64,000 bases of DNA, taken from Microlunatus capsulatus (GTDB lineage Bacteria; Actinomycetota; Actinomycetes; Propionibacteriales; Propionibacteriaceae). The translations under genes and the position numbers were made by a program. Under the pieces are notes generated by a model. The model made no database searches and was not told the DNA's origin. It saw nothing but the letters and a program-made list of their open reading frames with translations. The DNA lies in NCBI RefSeq assembly GCF_017876495.1, contig NZ_JAGIOB010000001.1, forward strand, positions 806,001-870,000, given 5' to 3'. Below are positions 34,816 to 42,876 of the stretch, piece after piece; positions within the stretch are counted from its first letter, which is position 1, and each line of letters begins with the position of its first letter.

Positions 34816-34834
34816 ACCCCGAAGTCCTGACGGC

Positions 34835-34870
34835 CGAGTGCCCACGTCCCTGAGGGGACGTGGGCACTCG
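34835..34870 (+). terminator. Terminator of aceE
   Basis: A 16-base perfect stem (CGAGTGCCCACGTCCC / GGGACGTGGGCACTCG) with loop TGAG lies 20 bases past the stop, followed by the moderately T-rich TCGTTCTTGG. Confidence 0.75.
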
Positions 34871-34897
34871 TCGTTCTTGGGGTCTGCTGACCGGTAA

Positions 34898-34990
34898 CGC
34901 GTGAACGAGTGGTGCCTAGACCAGCCGTTCGTTCACGCGCTCCGGAAGCCGTGAACGACGTCCGACTAGACGACGAGTTCGTTCACGGCT
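34898..34990. repeat. Two tandem dyads sharing the GTGAACGA core
   Basis: The first dyad pairs CGCGTGAACGA (34898-34908) with TCGTTCACGCG (34929-34939) and has an inner stem TGGT/ACCA. The second pairs AGCCGTGAACGA (34947-34958) with TCGTTCACGGCT (34979-34990) and has an inner stem CGTC/GACG. Both apical loops contain CTAG. They fill the convergent spacer of aceE and the phosphatase gene after the aceE terminator. Confidence 0.7.
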
Positions 34991-35005
34991 TGGCGGCGGG
35001 GTGGG

Positions 35006-35770
35006 TCAGTCGGCGACGGTCGCGCCGGTGAGCGCGGCCCTGGCGTCGGCGACGGCTCGGCGGTTGCCGGCCACCTGCCAGGTGGTGCCGGGCATCTCGA
35101 CCGACTCGGCCACGCCGCCGGCGCCGAGCACCAGGGCCGCGCCGGGGAACCAGTCCCAGGGCGAGAGGTTGCCCTGGAGGAACAGGCCCAGCCGACCGGT
35201 GGCCACGCCGGAGAGGTCGACCGAGGCCGAGCCGAGCATCCGGACGGCGGCGGAGGCGTTGGTCGCGGCCGACCAGGAGGCGGCGCGGGCCGGGTCGGCG
35301 GTGTGGCGGGGGTGGAAGTAGGTGGCCACGGAGATGCCCTCGAGCGGGCGGTCCGTCAGCTGCGCGACCGGGACCCCGTTGAGGGTCGTCGGGTGGTCGC
35401 GACCGCCGACCCACAGCTCGTCGCGCGCCGGGTAGTAGACGGCACCGGCGACGGGGCCGTCCGCGTCGACCAGGCCGACGGCCGAGCACCAGTACGGGAT
35501 GCCGGAGAGGAAGTTGTAGGTGCCGTCGACGGGGTCGACGTACCAGGTCCGCGCCCCGGGCCGGGTGTGGCCCTCCTCGCCGACCAGGCCGTCGTCGGGC
35601 CGGGCGTCGACGAGCCGGGAGACCACCAGGTCCTCGGCCGCGTGGTCGGCGGCCGAGACGACGTCGGAGACCGACGTCTTGTAGTGGGTCTCGAGACCCT
35701 CGTCGAGCATCCGGGCGGCGAGCGTCCCGGCCTCGCGGACGAGGTCGGCAGCCAGGGAGAAGTCGTCCAC
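35006..35770 (-). CDS. Inositol monophosphatase family protein
   Basis: A 254-residue Mg-dependent phosphatase starting MDDFSLAADLVREAG. The three metal motifs are present: VGEEGH, YVDPVDGTYNFLSG and LSPWDWFPGAALV. Family members hydrolyse myo-inositol phosphate, histidinol phosphate or PAP; the sequence does not decide. It converges with aceE. Upstream, 35 bp separate it from the end of the PHP gene, which runs in the same direction, so it could be the last gene of the pirin-PHP operon. Confidence 0.9.
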   Translation of the reverse strand: MDDFSLAADLVREAGTLAARMLDEGLETHYKTSVSDVVSAADHAAEDLVVSRLVDARPDDGLVGEEGHTRPGARTWYVDPVDGTYNFLSGIPYWCSAVGLVDADGPVAGAVYYPARDELWVGGRDHPTTLNGVPVAQLTDRPLEGISVATYFHPRHTADPARAASWSAATNASAAVRMLGSASVDLSGVATGRLGLFLQGNLSPWDWFPGAALVLGAGGVAESVEMPGTTWQVAGNRRAVADARAALTGATVAD

Positions 35771-35805
35771 GCCCCGACCCTATCCAGCGGCCCCGGCCGG
35801 CCCCG

Positions 35806-36831
35806 TCAGCGGGCGCAGAACTCCAGCAGCCGGTCGACGGGCCAGGTGTTGATCACCCGGTCGGGGTCGATGCCCATCGCCTCGGCCCGCGCGCACCCGT
35901 AGATCTGGAAGTCGAGCTGGCCGGGGGCGTGCGCGTCGGTGTCGATGGAGAACAGGCAGCCCATGTCGACGGCCAGCTGCAGCAGCGCGGTGGGCGGGTC
36001 GCGCCGCTCGGGCCGGGAGTTGATCTCGACGGCGACGCCGAAGGTCCGGCACGCCTCGAAGACCACCTCGGCGTCGAAGGTCGACGGCGGCCGGGTACCC
36101 CGCTCGCCCTCCACCAGCCGCCCGGTGCAGTGCCCCAGGACGTTGGTGCGCGGGTTGGCGATGCCGCCGACCATCCGGTGGGTCATGGTCTCGGAGTCCG
36201 ACCGCAGCTTGGAGTGCACGCTGGCCACGACGACGTCGAGCTCGGCCAGCAGCGCGTCGGACTGGTCCAGCCCGCCGTCCTCCAGGATGTCGACCTCGAT
36301 GCCCTGCAGCACCCGGAACGGGGCCAGCCGCTCCCCCAGCGCCCGGGTGACGCCGATCTGCTCGCGCAGCCGCTCGGCGCTGAGGCCGCGCGCCACCTTG
36401 AGCCGCGGTGAGTGGTCGGTGATGGCGCAGTACTCGTGGCCGAGGTCGCGCGCCGTCGTCATCATCTCCTCGAGCGGGCTTCCGCCGTCGGACCACGTCG
36501 AGTGCACGTGCAGGTCGCCGCGCATCGCCGCGCGCATCCGGGTGCCGCCCTCGACCAGCGGCTCCTTGCCCTCCCGCAGCCCCTGCAGGTAGGCCGGGAC
36601 CTCGCCGGCGAGCGCCTGGCTGATCACCGTCGCCGTCTTCGGGCCGACGCCGGTGACCTTCCCCCAGGACCGCTCCGCCTGGTGCTCGGCCACCTGCTCC
36701 GGCGCCATCGCCTCCAGCGCGTCGGCGGCGCCGCGGTATGCCTTGACCCGGAAGGTGTCCGAGCGGGAGCGCTCCAGCAGGAAGCCGATCTCCCGGAGGG
36801 CCGCGACGGCGACGGCGGCCTCGCCGCTCAC
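35806..36831 (-). CDS. PHP-domain phosphoesterase with helix-hairpin-helix (PolX-like C-terminal part)
   Basis: A 341-residue protein starting at GTG (VSGEAAVAVAALREIG). Residues 1-90 contain the helix-hairpin-helix WGKVTGVGPKTATVISQAL as in DNA polymerase X; residues ~105-341 are a PHP domain with metal motifs HVHSTWSDG, ITDHSP, EVDIL, ASVH and DTDAHAPGQL. It resembles the PHP half of bacterial PolX, without the polymerase palm. Possible role: DNA repair exonuclease/phosphatase or histidinol-phosphatase-like enzyme. Its start overlaps the pirin stop as GTGA. Confidence 0.85.
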   Translation of the reverse strand: MSGEAAVAVAALREIGFLLERSRSDTFRVKAYRGAADALEAMAPEQVAEHQAERSWGKVTGVGPKTATVISQALAGEVPAYLQGLREGKEPLVEGGTRMRAAMRGDLHVHSTWSDGGSPLEEMMTTARDLGHEYCAITDHSPRLKVARGLSAERLREQIGVTRALGERLAPFRVLQGIEVDILEDGGLDQSDALLAELDVVVASVHSKLRSDSETMTHRMVGGIANPRTNVLGHCTGRLVEGERGTRPPSTFDAEVVFEACRTFGVAVEINSRPERRDPPTALLQLAVDMGCLFSIDTDAHAPGQLDFQIYGCARAEAMGIDPDRVINTWPVDRLLEFCAR

Positions 36832-37799
36832 GGGGCCACCCGCCGGCTCGGCCGGGCCTTGAGCGGCACCGTGGGCAGCGGGGGCGCCTCCATGACGCGC
36901 TCCCCGCGCGCGACCACCGGCGGGAACCGGTCGTCGCGGCGCTCCCAGGCGTCGCGGTGGCCGACGACCTCCTCGTGGCTGCGGCCGATGAAGTTCCACC
37001 ACATGACGACCTCCTCGCCGAACGGCTCCCCGCCCAGCAGCATGACCCGTCCGCCGCCCGTGCTGCGCAGCCGGAGGCGGGTCCGGTCCGTGCCCAGGTA
37101 GACGAGCTGGTCGACGACGCCCGCGGTGCCCGCGGCCGTCGCGTCGCCCACCACGACGACGACGCCGTGCTCGAAGGCCGGGTCGAGGGCGATCTCCACG
37201 TCGGCCCCGGGCTCGAGGACCAGGTCGGCGGCGCAGAGCGGGGAGTAGGTGGGGGCGGGCGAGCGGACGCCGTCGACCTCGCCGAGCAGCACCTGTCCGC
37301 CGAGCCCGGGCCGCTCCAGCCGCGGCAGGTCGGTGACCGTGTCGAAGTGCGGGGCGACGTGCCGGGCGGCATCGGGCAGCGCGACCCACAGCTGCAGGCC
37401 GTGCATCGTCGGCGGCCGGTCGGGCGGGGACAGCTCGCTGTGCACGATCCCGGCGCCCGCCGTCATGACGTGCAGCTCGCCGGGCCGGACCCGGGCGAGG
37501 GAGCCGAGGCTGTCGCGGTGCTCGATCTCCCCCTCCAGCAGCCAGCTGACGGTCTGCAGACCGGTGTGCGGGTGGGCCCACACCCGCATGCCCGGGGAGT
37601 CGCCGAGGTCCTCGGGGCCGTAGTGGTCGAGGAAGCACCAGGCGCCGACCATCCGGACCTGGCGGTCCGGCAGCAGCCGGGACACCTCGGTCGTCTTGCC
37701 CAGCGGCACCCGGCGCGCGGTCAGCAGCAGCTCCTCGGGCCCGCCGGCCGCGCCGCAGGCCAGCCGCTGCTCGGCCGGTCTCGTCTCCAGGTCGCTCAC
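36828..37799 (-). CDS. Pirin-family bicupin
   Basis: A 323-residue protein starting at GTG (VSDLETRPAEQRLACG). The first cupin has DHYGPEDLGD, WAHPHTGLQTVSWLLEGE (metal His) and HVMTAGAGIVHSE; the C-terminal cupin ends with GGEPFGEEVVMWWNFIGRS. Pirins bind Fe and act as quercetinases or regulators; activity here is unknown. It is translationally coupled with the PHP gene and divergent from the fasR-type gene (60 bp). Confidence 0.92.
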   Translation of the reverse strand: MSDLETRPAEQRLACGAAGGPEELLLTARRVPLGKTTEVSRLLPDRQVRMVGAWCFLDHYGPEDLGDSPGMRVWAHPHTGLQTVSWLLEGEIEHRDSLGSLARVRPGELHVMTAGAGIVHSELSPPDRPPTMHGLQLWVALPDAARHVAPHFDTVTDLPRLERPGLGGQVLLGEVDGVRSPAPTYSPLCAADLVLEPGADVEIALDPAFEHGVVVVVGDATAAGTAGVVDQLVYLGTDRTRLRLRSTGGGRVMLLGGEPFGEEVVMWWNFIGRSHEEVVGHRDAWERRDDRFPPVVARGERVMEAPPLPTVPLKARPSRRVAP

Positions 37800-37859
37800 C
37801 GCGCCCGCTCCCCTCCGCCGTCGGCCGGGACGACAGGTCTCCAGCACTAGAGTCAGCCT

Positions 37860-39095
37860 ATGGCTGCGACGACCCGGGGGATCCACAAGTCGCTCCTCCC
37901 CTCGGCCAAGACGCGCGCCACCATCGCCAAGCGGCTCTCCGGCGTCACCGGGGAGATGACCACGGCGACCGTCGCGGAGATGGAGCAGCGGCACGCCTGG
38001 TTCCGCCGGCTGAGCGCCGAGCACCGCTCCTGGGTCACCCTCGTCGCCCAGGCCGGCATCGACGGCTTCGTCCGCTGGTTCGCCGAGCCCGAGCCCAGCG
38101 GGCCGGTGACCTCCGACGTGTTTGGGTCCGCGCCGCGCGAGCTGGCCCGGCGCATCTCGCTGTACCAGACCGTCGAGCTGGTCCGCACGACCATCGAGGT
38201 GGTCGAGGACCAGATCGACGAGGTGATGCCGAAGGCCGACCGACCGGTCCTGCACGCCGCGATCGTCCAGTACTCCCGGGAGGTGGCCTTCTCGGCCGCC
38301 GAGATCTACGCCCGGGCCGCCGAGCTGCGCGGGGCGTGGGACGCCCGGCTCGAGGCGCTCACCGTCGACGCCGTGCTGCGTGGGGAGACCGACGAGACCG
38401 TGCTGTCGCGGGCCTCGACGCTGGGCTGGCGCTCCACGGCCGCGGCCGTCGTCGTCGTCGGGCCCGCCCCGGACCGGGAGAGCGGGCAGGCCCTCGAGGC
38501 GATCCGGCACGCGTGCGCCATCGCCCAGACCGACATGCTGGGCGCCGTGCAGGGCGACCGGATGGTCGTCATCCTGGGCGGGGCCGAGCTGGCCACGCCC
38601 GGCCGGGCGGCCGCGGTGGCCGCGACCTTCGCCGCCGCGTTCGGGCCGGGCCCCGTCGTCGTCGGGCCGGCGGTGGAGCACCTGATGGAGGCCGCCGCCA
38701 GCGCCCGCGAGGCGCTCTCGGCCTTCCGCGCCGCCGCGGGCTGGCCGGAGGCACCGCGACCGGTGGCGTCGGCCGACCTGCTGCCCGAGCGCGCCCTCTC
38801 CGGCGACGGCCACGCCCGCCGGGCCCTGGCCCGCGACCTCTACGACCCGCTGCGAGCGGCCGGCGGCGGGCTGCTGGAGACACTGGTGACCTTCCTCGAC
38901 CAGGGGCTGTCGGTCGAGGCGGCCGCGCGGGTGCTGTTCGTGCACGCCAACACCGTGCGCTACCGGCTCCGACGCATCCACGAGGTCACCGGCTACAGCC
39001 CGACGGACCCCCGGGACGCCTACGCGCTGCGGCTGGCGCTGACGCTGGGTCGGCTGCTGCCGGGCTCCCGCCGCGAGGAGCCGGCCGAGGCCTGA
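37860..39095 (+). CDS. fasR: PucR-type regulator, FasR-like activator of fatty-acid synthesis
   Basis: A 411-residue protein with a long helical N-terminal part (QYSREVAFSAAEIYARAAE), a central GGDEF-like region, and a C-terminal PucR HTH (GLSVEAAARVLFVHANTVRYRLRRIHEVTG, landmarks VEAAARVLFVHANTVRYRL). In Streptomyces the corresponding gene (fasR) lies directly upstream of fabD-fabH-acpP-fabF and activates them. Here 3.8 kb of unrelated genes separates it from fabD. Assignment to FasR rests on family plus synteny. Confidence 0.8.
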   Translation: MAATTRGIHKSLLPSAKTRATIAKRLSGVTGEMTTATVAEMEQRHAWFRRLSAEHRSWVTLVAQAGIDGFVRWFAEPEPSGPVTSDVFGSAPRELARRISLYQTVELVRTTIEVVEDQIDEVMPKADRPVLHAAIVQYSREVAFSAAEIYARAAELRGAWDARLEALTVDAVLRGETDETVLSRASTLGWRSTAAAVVVVGPAPDRESGQALEAIRHACAIAQTDMLGAVQGDRMVVILGGAELATPGRAAAVAATFAAAFGPGPVVVGPAVEHLMEAAASAREALSAFRAAAGWPEAPRPVASADLLPERALSGDGHARRALARDLYDPLRAAGGGLLETLVTFLDQGLSVEAAARVLFVHANTVRYRLRRIHEVTGYSPTDPRDAYALRLALTLGRLLPGSRREEPAEA

Positions 39096-39134
39096 CCGGG
39101 GCGGCCCCATCCCCGCGGGTCGCCAGGGCGCGGT

Positions 39135-39845
39135 TCAGGCGAGGCTGCCGCGCAGCAGGCTGTCGCGGCTGTGCGCGGCGTCGCCGTCGAAGGGCTCCAG
39201 CGAGATGTCCACCACGGTGTACCCGCCCAGCCCCGGCTCGGTGACCGGCACCGGGTAGGTGCCGTGGCCGTCCGGCGGGACGACGCCGAGGGAGATCATC
39301 CGCTGCCCGTCGGTGTTGATCAGCCACAGCTCCTCGAAGGCGTCGCCGGCCGCGGGCCGGGTGACGTCGACGGTGAGCTGCAGGCCGCCGTCGCGCTCGA
39401 CGAGCCGGGCGGTCCCGCTGCCCGACTTGTCCGGCAGCGAGGTCAGCGTCGTGCTCGCGACCACGACCTCCGCCGTCGCGGCGCGGTACCAGAGGGCACC
39501 GCCCGCGGCGACGACGAGCACGGCTGCGGCGGCGACCAGCCGACGGCCGACGGAGGGGCGGGAGCGGACGCTGCGGTGGTGGTCGAGGACGGCCACGGGG
39601 GACGGCCCCGGGCCGGCGGGCACGTCGGCGGCCAGCTCGGCCTGGATGGCGGCCAGCACCGTCGGGGCGGGCGGTCGCGACGGGCCGGGCTCCCCCGCCC
39701 GGCCGGTGGCCACGAGGGCCTGCAGCTCGGCCAGCCGGGCCGCGCAGGCGCGGCAGACCAGGAGGTGCGCCCGGTCGCGCGCACCCACCTCCTCGGCCTC
39801 GTCCAGGGCGAGGCCGGCGAGCAGCTCGTCGTCGAGGTGCCTCAT
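39135..39845 (-). CDS. Anti-sigma factor, RskA type
   Basis: A 236-residue single-pass membrane protein. The N-terminal zinc anti-sigma motif is H27-x3-C31-x2-C34 (AHLLVCRACAARL); a transmembrane segment sits near residues 104-121 (RLVAAAAVLVVAAGGALWY); the extracytoplasmic RskA domain follows (FEELWLINTDGQRMISLGVV, GGYTVVDISLEPFDG). It should hold the adjacent ECF sigma factor at the membrane until released by regulated proteolysis. Its start overlaps the sigma gene stop as ATGA. Confidence 0.92.
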   Translation of the reverse strand: MRHLDDELLAGLALDEAEEVGARDRAHLLVCRACAARLAELQALVATGRAGEPGPSRPPAPTVLAAIQAELAADVPAGPGPSPVAVLDHHRSVRSRPSVGRRLVAAAAVLVVAAGGALWYRAATAEVVVASTTLTSLPDKSGSGTARLVERDGGLQLTVDVTRPAAGDAFEELWLINTDGQRMISLGVVPPDGHGTYPVPVTEPGLGGYTVVDISLEPFDGDAAHSRDSLLRGSLA

Positions 39846-40426
39846 GAGGTCGACAACCGGTCGCGCAGGTGGAGCAGGGCCCGTCGGGCGTGGCTCTTCA
39901 CGGTGCCCAGCGGCAGGCCGAGGCGCTCGGAGATCTCGGCGTGGGTGTAGCCGTCGTAGAAGGCCAGCCGCAGGATCGAGCGGCGCGGGTCGGGCAGCCG
40001 GGCGATCTCGTCGGCGAGCAGCAGCCGGTCGGTCACCACCTCCGGGGCCTCCTCCCTGCTCTGCTGGACGACGTCGTCGGCCGCGGCCTTGATGAGCCGG
40101 ATCTCGCGCCCCCGCGCACGCTGCTTGTCGACGACCCGGTGCCGGGCGCTGCCCAGCAGCCAGGAGGCCAGGCTGCCACGCTCGGGGTCGAACGTGTGCC
40201 GACCGCGCCAGGCCGCGACGAAGACCTGCTGGGTCACGTCCTCGGCCTCGCCCTGGTCGCCCAGCAGCCGCCACGCGACCGTGTTCACCAGGGTGCCCCA
40301 CCGCCGGTAGGACTCCTCGAGGCTGCCCTCGGTGCCGGACAGGAACGCCCGGCCGAGGTCGGCGTCGTCCATCGCGGCCCAGTCGGCGAAGTCGACCCCG
40401 CGGCGTGCTGGCGGTTCCACCGACAC
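39842..40426 (-). CDS. ECF RNA polymerase sigma factor, SigK-like
   Basis: A 194-residue ECF sigma factor. Sigma-2 spans about residues 35-100 (GDQGEAEDVTQQVFVAAWRG, FDPERGSLASWLLGSARHRVVD), and sigma-4 about 135-188 (ILRLAFYDGYTHAEISERLGLPLGTVKSHARRALLHLRD, landmarks only). Pairing with an RskA-type anti-sigma suggests the SigK group. The start is given as GTG 40426; ATG 40372 is an alternative. A likely target is the divergent DUF4397 gene, which has an ECF-like promoter. Confidence 0.92.
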   Translation of the reverse strand: MSVEPPARRGVDFADWAAMDDADLGRAFLSGTEGSLEESYRRWGTLVNTVAWRLLGDQGEAEDVTQQVFVAAWRGRHTFDPERGSLASWLLGSARHRVVDKQRARGREIRLIKAAADDVVQQSREEAPEVVTDRLLLADEIARLPDPRRSILRLAFYDGYTHAEISERLGLPLGTVKSHARRALLHLRDRLSTS

Positions 40427-40624
40427 CCGCGACCCCCCGCCTCTGCTCGAGCACGAGGAGGACTCCCACCCCGAGACGGCGCGACCGGCCGTCGTCCCGA
40501 GGGACCGCCCGTCGTCGCCGCGAGCAGCCTACTGCCGCCGGCCCGCGGTGTCCTCCCTCGTCACGCGGGGGTGGCGCCGGCGGTGCGCCGCGAGCCGCTC
40601 CGCGCAGACCCGTCGGGGACCTGC

Positions 40625-40654
40625 TGCATCCAAGCGGCCCCGGCGGTCGCATAA
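40625..40654 (+). promoter_or_regulatory. Possible ECF-sigma promoter of the DUF4397 gene
   Basis: TGCATCC (40625-40631) and CGCATAA (40648-40654) are 16 bases apart and 33 bases before the ATG. The first box resembles the CATCC -35 used by SigK-type factors. A GAAGGAG ribosome-binding site follows at about 40673. Confidence 0.4.
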
Positions 40655-40686
40655 GGGGCAAGGTCCCATCCGATGAAGGAGAACCC

Positions 40687-41511
40687 ATGAGCACCCGAAC
40701 CCGCGCCCTGGCACTCGTCGCCGCCGGCACGCTCACCCTCGGCACGGCGGCCCTGGCCGTCACGCCGGCGCACGCCGCGGACGGCGTCAAGCTGTCCGTC
40801 CTGCACGCCGTCCCCGACACCGACGTCGACGTCTACGTCGACGGCAAGCTCACGCTCGACGACTTCAAGCCCGGCACCCTCGCCGGCCCGCTCGACCTCG
40901 ATGCCGGCACCTACGAGGTGGCCATCACCGCCGCCGACGCCGACGACGACTCCGAGCCGGTGATCGGGCCGATCGACCTCGAGCTCGCCGCGGGCGGCAA
41001 CTACACCGCCGTGGCGCACCTGGAGGAGGGCGGCGACCCGACCGCGACGCTCTTCGAGAACGACATCTCGAAGACCGCCGCCGGTGAGGGCCGGCTGACC
41101 GTCCGGCACACCGCGGCCGCCCCGGCCGTCGACGTCCTGGCCGGGGGCGACGCCGTCATCAGCGACCTCAGCAACCCCGACGAGGAGGTGCTGAACCTGG
41201 CCGCCGGCACGATCTCGGCCTCCGTGGCCGCGGCCGGCACGACCGACCCGGTGATCGGGCCGGCCGACGTGGCCGTCAAGGAGGGTGTCAACACGATCGT
41301 CTACGCGTGGGGCAGCCTCGAGGACGACAACCTCGACCTCGCCGTCCAGACCATCTCGGGCCTGCACTCCGGTCCGGGGGGCGTGAACGCCGGTGAGGCC
41401 GGCCTGGCCGCGGACACCAACCCGCTGCCGTTCGTGGCGGGCGGCATGCTCGTCCTCGTGGCCGCGGGCGTCGCGAGCCGCCGGTACAGCCTGGCCCGCG
41501 CCAGCCGCTGA
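40687..41511 (+). CDS. Exported DUF4397 surface protein with C-terminal membrane anchor
   Basis: A 274-residue protein. A signal peptide ends near AHA (residues 1-31). Two DUF4397 repeats follow (KLSVLHAVPDTDVDVYVDGK; RLTVRHTAAAPAVDVLAGGD), acidic and beta-rich. The C-terminus has NPLPFVAGG, a hydrophobic stretch and SRRYSLARASR, an arrangement like a sortase cargo, though a canonical LPxTG is not present. The sortase gene starts 37 bp downstream. Likely exported under the ECF sigma factor encoded opposite. Confidence 0.85.
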   Translation: MSTRTRALALVAAGTLTLGTAALAVTPAHAADGVKLSVLHAVPDTDVDVYVDGKLTLDDFKPGTLAGPLDLDAGTYEVAITAADADDDSEPVIGPIDLELAAGGNYTAVAHLEEGGDPTATLFENDISKTAAGEGRLTVRHTAAAPAVDVLAGGDAVISDLSNPDEEVLNLAAGTISASVAAAGTTDPVIGPADVAVKEGVNTIVYAWGSLEDDNLDLAVQTISGLHSGPGGVNAGEAGLAADTNPLPFVAGGMLVLVAAGVASRRYSLARASR

Positions 41512-41548
41512 ACCACCCGCTGAACCCCGACGGACCGGCAGGAGGACC

Positions 41549-42226
41549 ATGACGCAGCACGCCCGTGCACGGCACCGCACCGCGGTGGCGGGCCTGCTGC
41601 TCCTCCTGCCGCTCGTCGGCTGCGCCGGCGGGACGGCCGCTCCGGCGGCCGCCCCGCCGGTGAGCACCACCCCGGCACCCGCCGCGTCGGCCACGCCCAC
41701 CCCGCGCCCGACCGCCTCGGCGGCCCCGGTGCCCGAGGTCCCCACCACCCGCGCGACCCTGCGGCCCGCCGCCGACCCCGGCCCGGCCCCCGTCCGCTTC
41801 ACCGCCGGCGACGTGGCGATCGACCTGCCCGTCCGGCCCTACGGCGTCGGCGAGGACGGCCTCATGCTGCTGCCGGAGACCGTCCGCGAGGTCGCCTGGT
41901 ACGCGTTCAGCGCCCGGCCCGGCGACCGCGCCGGCACCACGGTGCTGGCCGCCCACGTGGACACCGTCGCCGACGGCCTCGGGCCGTTCGCCAACCTCCG
42001 CGACCTCGACGAGGGCGACGAGCTCACCGTCACCGACGCCGACGACCGGGTCCGCCGCTACGCCGTCACCGACGTCGAGAAGGTCGCCAAGGCCGAGGTC
42101 CCCCTCGACCGGGTCTTCCGCCGGGACGGCGACCCCGCCCTGGTCGTCATCACCTGCGGCGGCAGCTTCGACCGCGGCCGCGGCTACTCCGACAACGTCG
42201 TCGTCACCGCCCGGCCGGTGCGCTGA
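41549..42226 (+). CDS. Class F sortase, lipoprotein-like N-terminus
   Basis: A 225-residue protein starting at ATG with GGAGGA upstream. The N-terminus has a lipobox-like LPLVGC (C25), then a Pro/Ala/Thr-rich spacer (~30-80), then the sortase barrel with the catalytic His136 (LAAHVDT), Cys203 (VITCGG) and Arg211 (RGRGYSDNVVVTA). The size and Ala-His-Val-Asp motif fit class F. It probably attaches surface proteins to the wall; the preceding DUF4397 protein is the natural candidate. A lipid anchor in a sortase is unusual. Confidence 0.88.
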   Translation: MTQHARARHRTAVAGLLLLLPLVGCAGGTAAPAAAPPVSTTPAPAASATPTPRPTASAAPVPEVPTTRATLRPAADPGPAPVRFTAGDVAIDLPVRPYGVGEDGLMLLPETVREVAWYAFSARPGDRAGTTVLAAHVDTVADGLGPFANLRDLDEGDELTVTDADDRVRRYAVTDVEKVAKAEVPLDRVFRRDGDPALVVITCGGSFDRGRGYSDNVVVTARPVR

Positions 42227-42260
42227 CCGTGGCCGCCGCGGACGGGTGGTAGGACGAGGC

Positions 42261-42737
42261 ATGGACCCGCGCACCGCCCTCGCCACCTCCGCCGCTGTCG
42301 TCGGCACCGCCCTGCTGGGCGGGCTCGCGAGCACCGGTGTGCGGAGCACCTGGTACCGCCGGCTGGACAAGCCGTCCTTCCAGCCGCCCGGAGCGGTCTT
42401 CGGCCCGGTCTGGACGGTGCTCTACGCCGACATCGCCGTCACCTCCGCGGTGGCGTTGGACGGGCTGCGCCGCGACGACCCCACCGAGGCCGCCGCGTAC
42501 CAGCGGGCGCTGGCGGTCAACCTGGTGCTCAACGCCTCGTGGAGCTGGGTGTTCTTCCGCGGCCACCGGCTGCTGCCCGCGGTGCTCGTCGCCGGCGCCC
42601 TGGCCACCAGCAGCGCCGACCTGGTGCGACGCACCGGCCGGGTGGACCGCCGGGCCGGGGCCGCGCTGGCGCCCTACGCCGCGTGGTGCACCTTCGCGAC
42701 CGTCCTCAGCACCGCCCTGTGGCGGCGCAACCGCTGA
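42261..42737 (+). CDS. tspO: TspO/MBR family membrane protein
   Basis: A 158-residue protein starting at ATG 42261. TspO hallmarks are WYRRLDKPSFQPPGAVFGPVWTVLYADI (shortened: LDKPSFQPPGAVFGPVWTVLY) and NLVLNASWSWVFFRGHRLLPA, with five hydrophobic segments. TspO proteins bind porphyrins and other planar ligands in the membrane. It follows the sortase gene by 34 bp. A distinct spacer with dyads then precedes fabD. Confidence 0.9.
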   Translation: MDPRTALATSAAVVGTALLGGLASTGVRSTWYRRLDKPSFQPPGAVFGPVWTVLYADIAVTSAVALDGLRRDDPTEAAAYQRALAVNLVLNASWSWVFFRGHRLLPAVLVAGALATSSADLVRRTGRVDRRAGAALAPYAAWCTFATVLSTALWRRNR

Positions 42738-42792
42738 CCTCCTCAGCCGGCACGCCGGTGACGTGACGCGGCTCACCGCGGCGTCGGCACAC

Positions 42793-42831
42793 TTGTAGGA
42801 ACCCGACAAAGTCGCGGCGCAACCTCTGTCG
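42793..42831. promoter_or_regulatory. Dyad elements in the fabD promoter region
   Basis: TTGT (42793-42796) and ACAA (42806-42809) flank a 9-base centre, and CGACA (42804-42808) with TGTCG (42827-42831) make an overlapping dyad. They lie 46-84 bases before the fabD start, where the FasR-type activator would be expected to bind. Site assignment is inference. Confidence 0.35.
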
Positions 42832-42876
42832 TGTCCCTGCACGGCTTCGGGCCGTAGGTCACGGAAGAGTAAAGGC

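Noticed and set aside
41380-41511. Canonical LPxTG sorting signal at the end of the DUF4397 protein
   Set aside because: The sequence is NPLPFVAGG then a hydrophobic stretch and Arg-rich tail; no LPxTG or LAxTG pattern is present, so sortase processing is only suggested by gene order.
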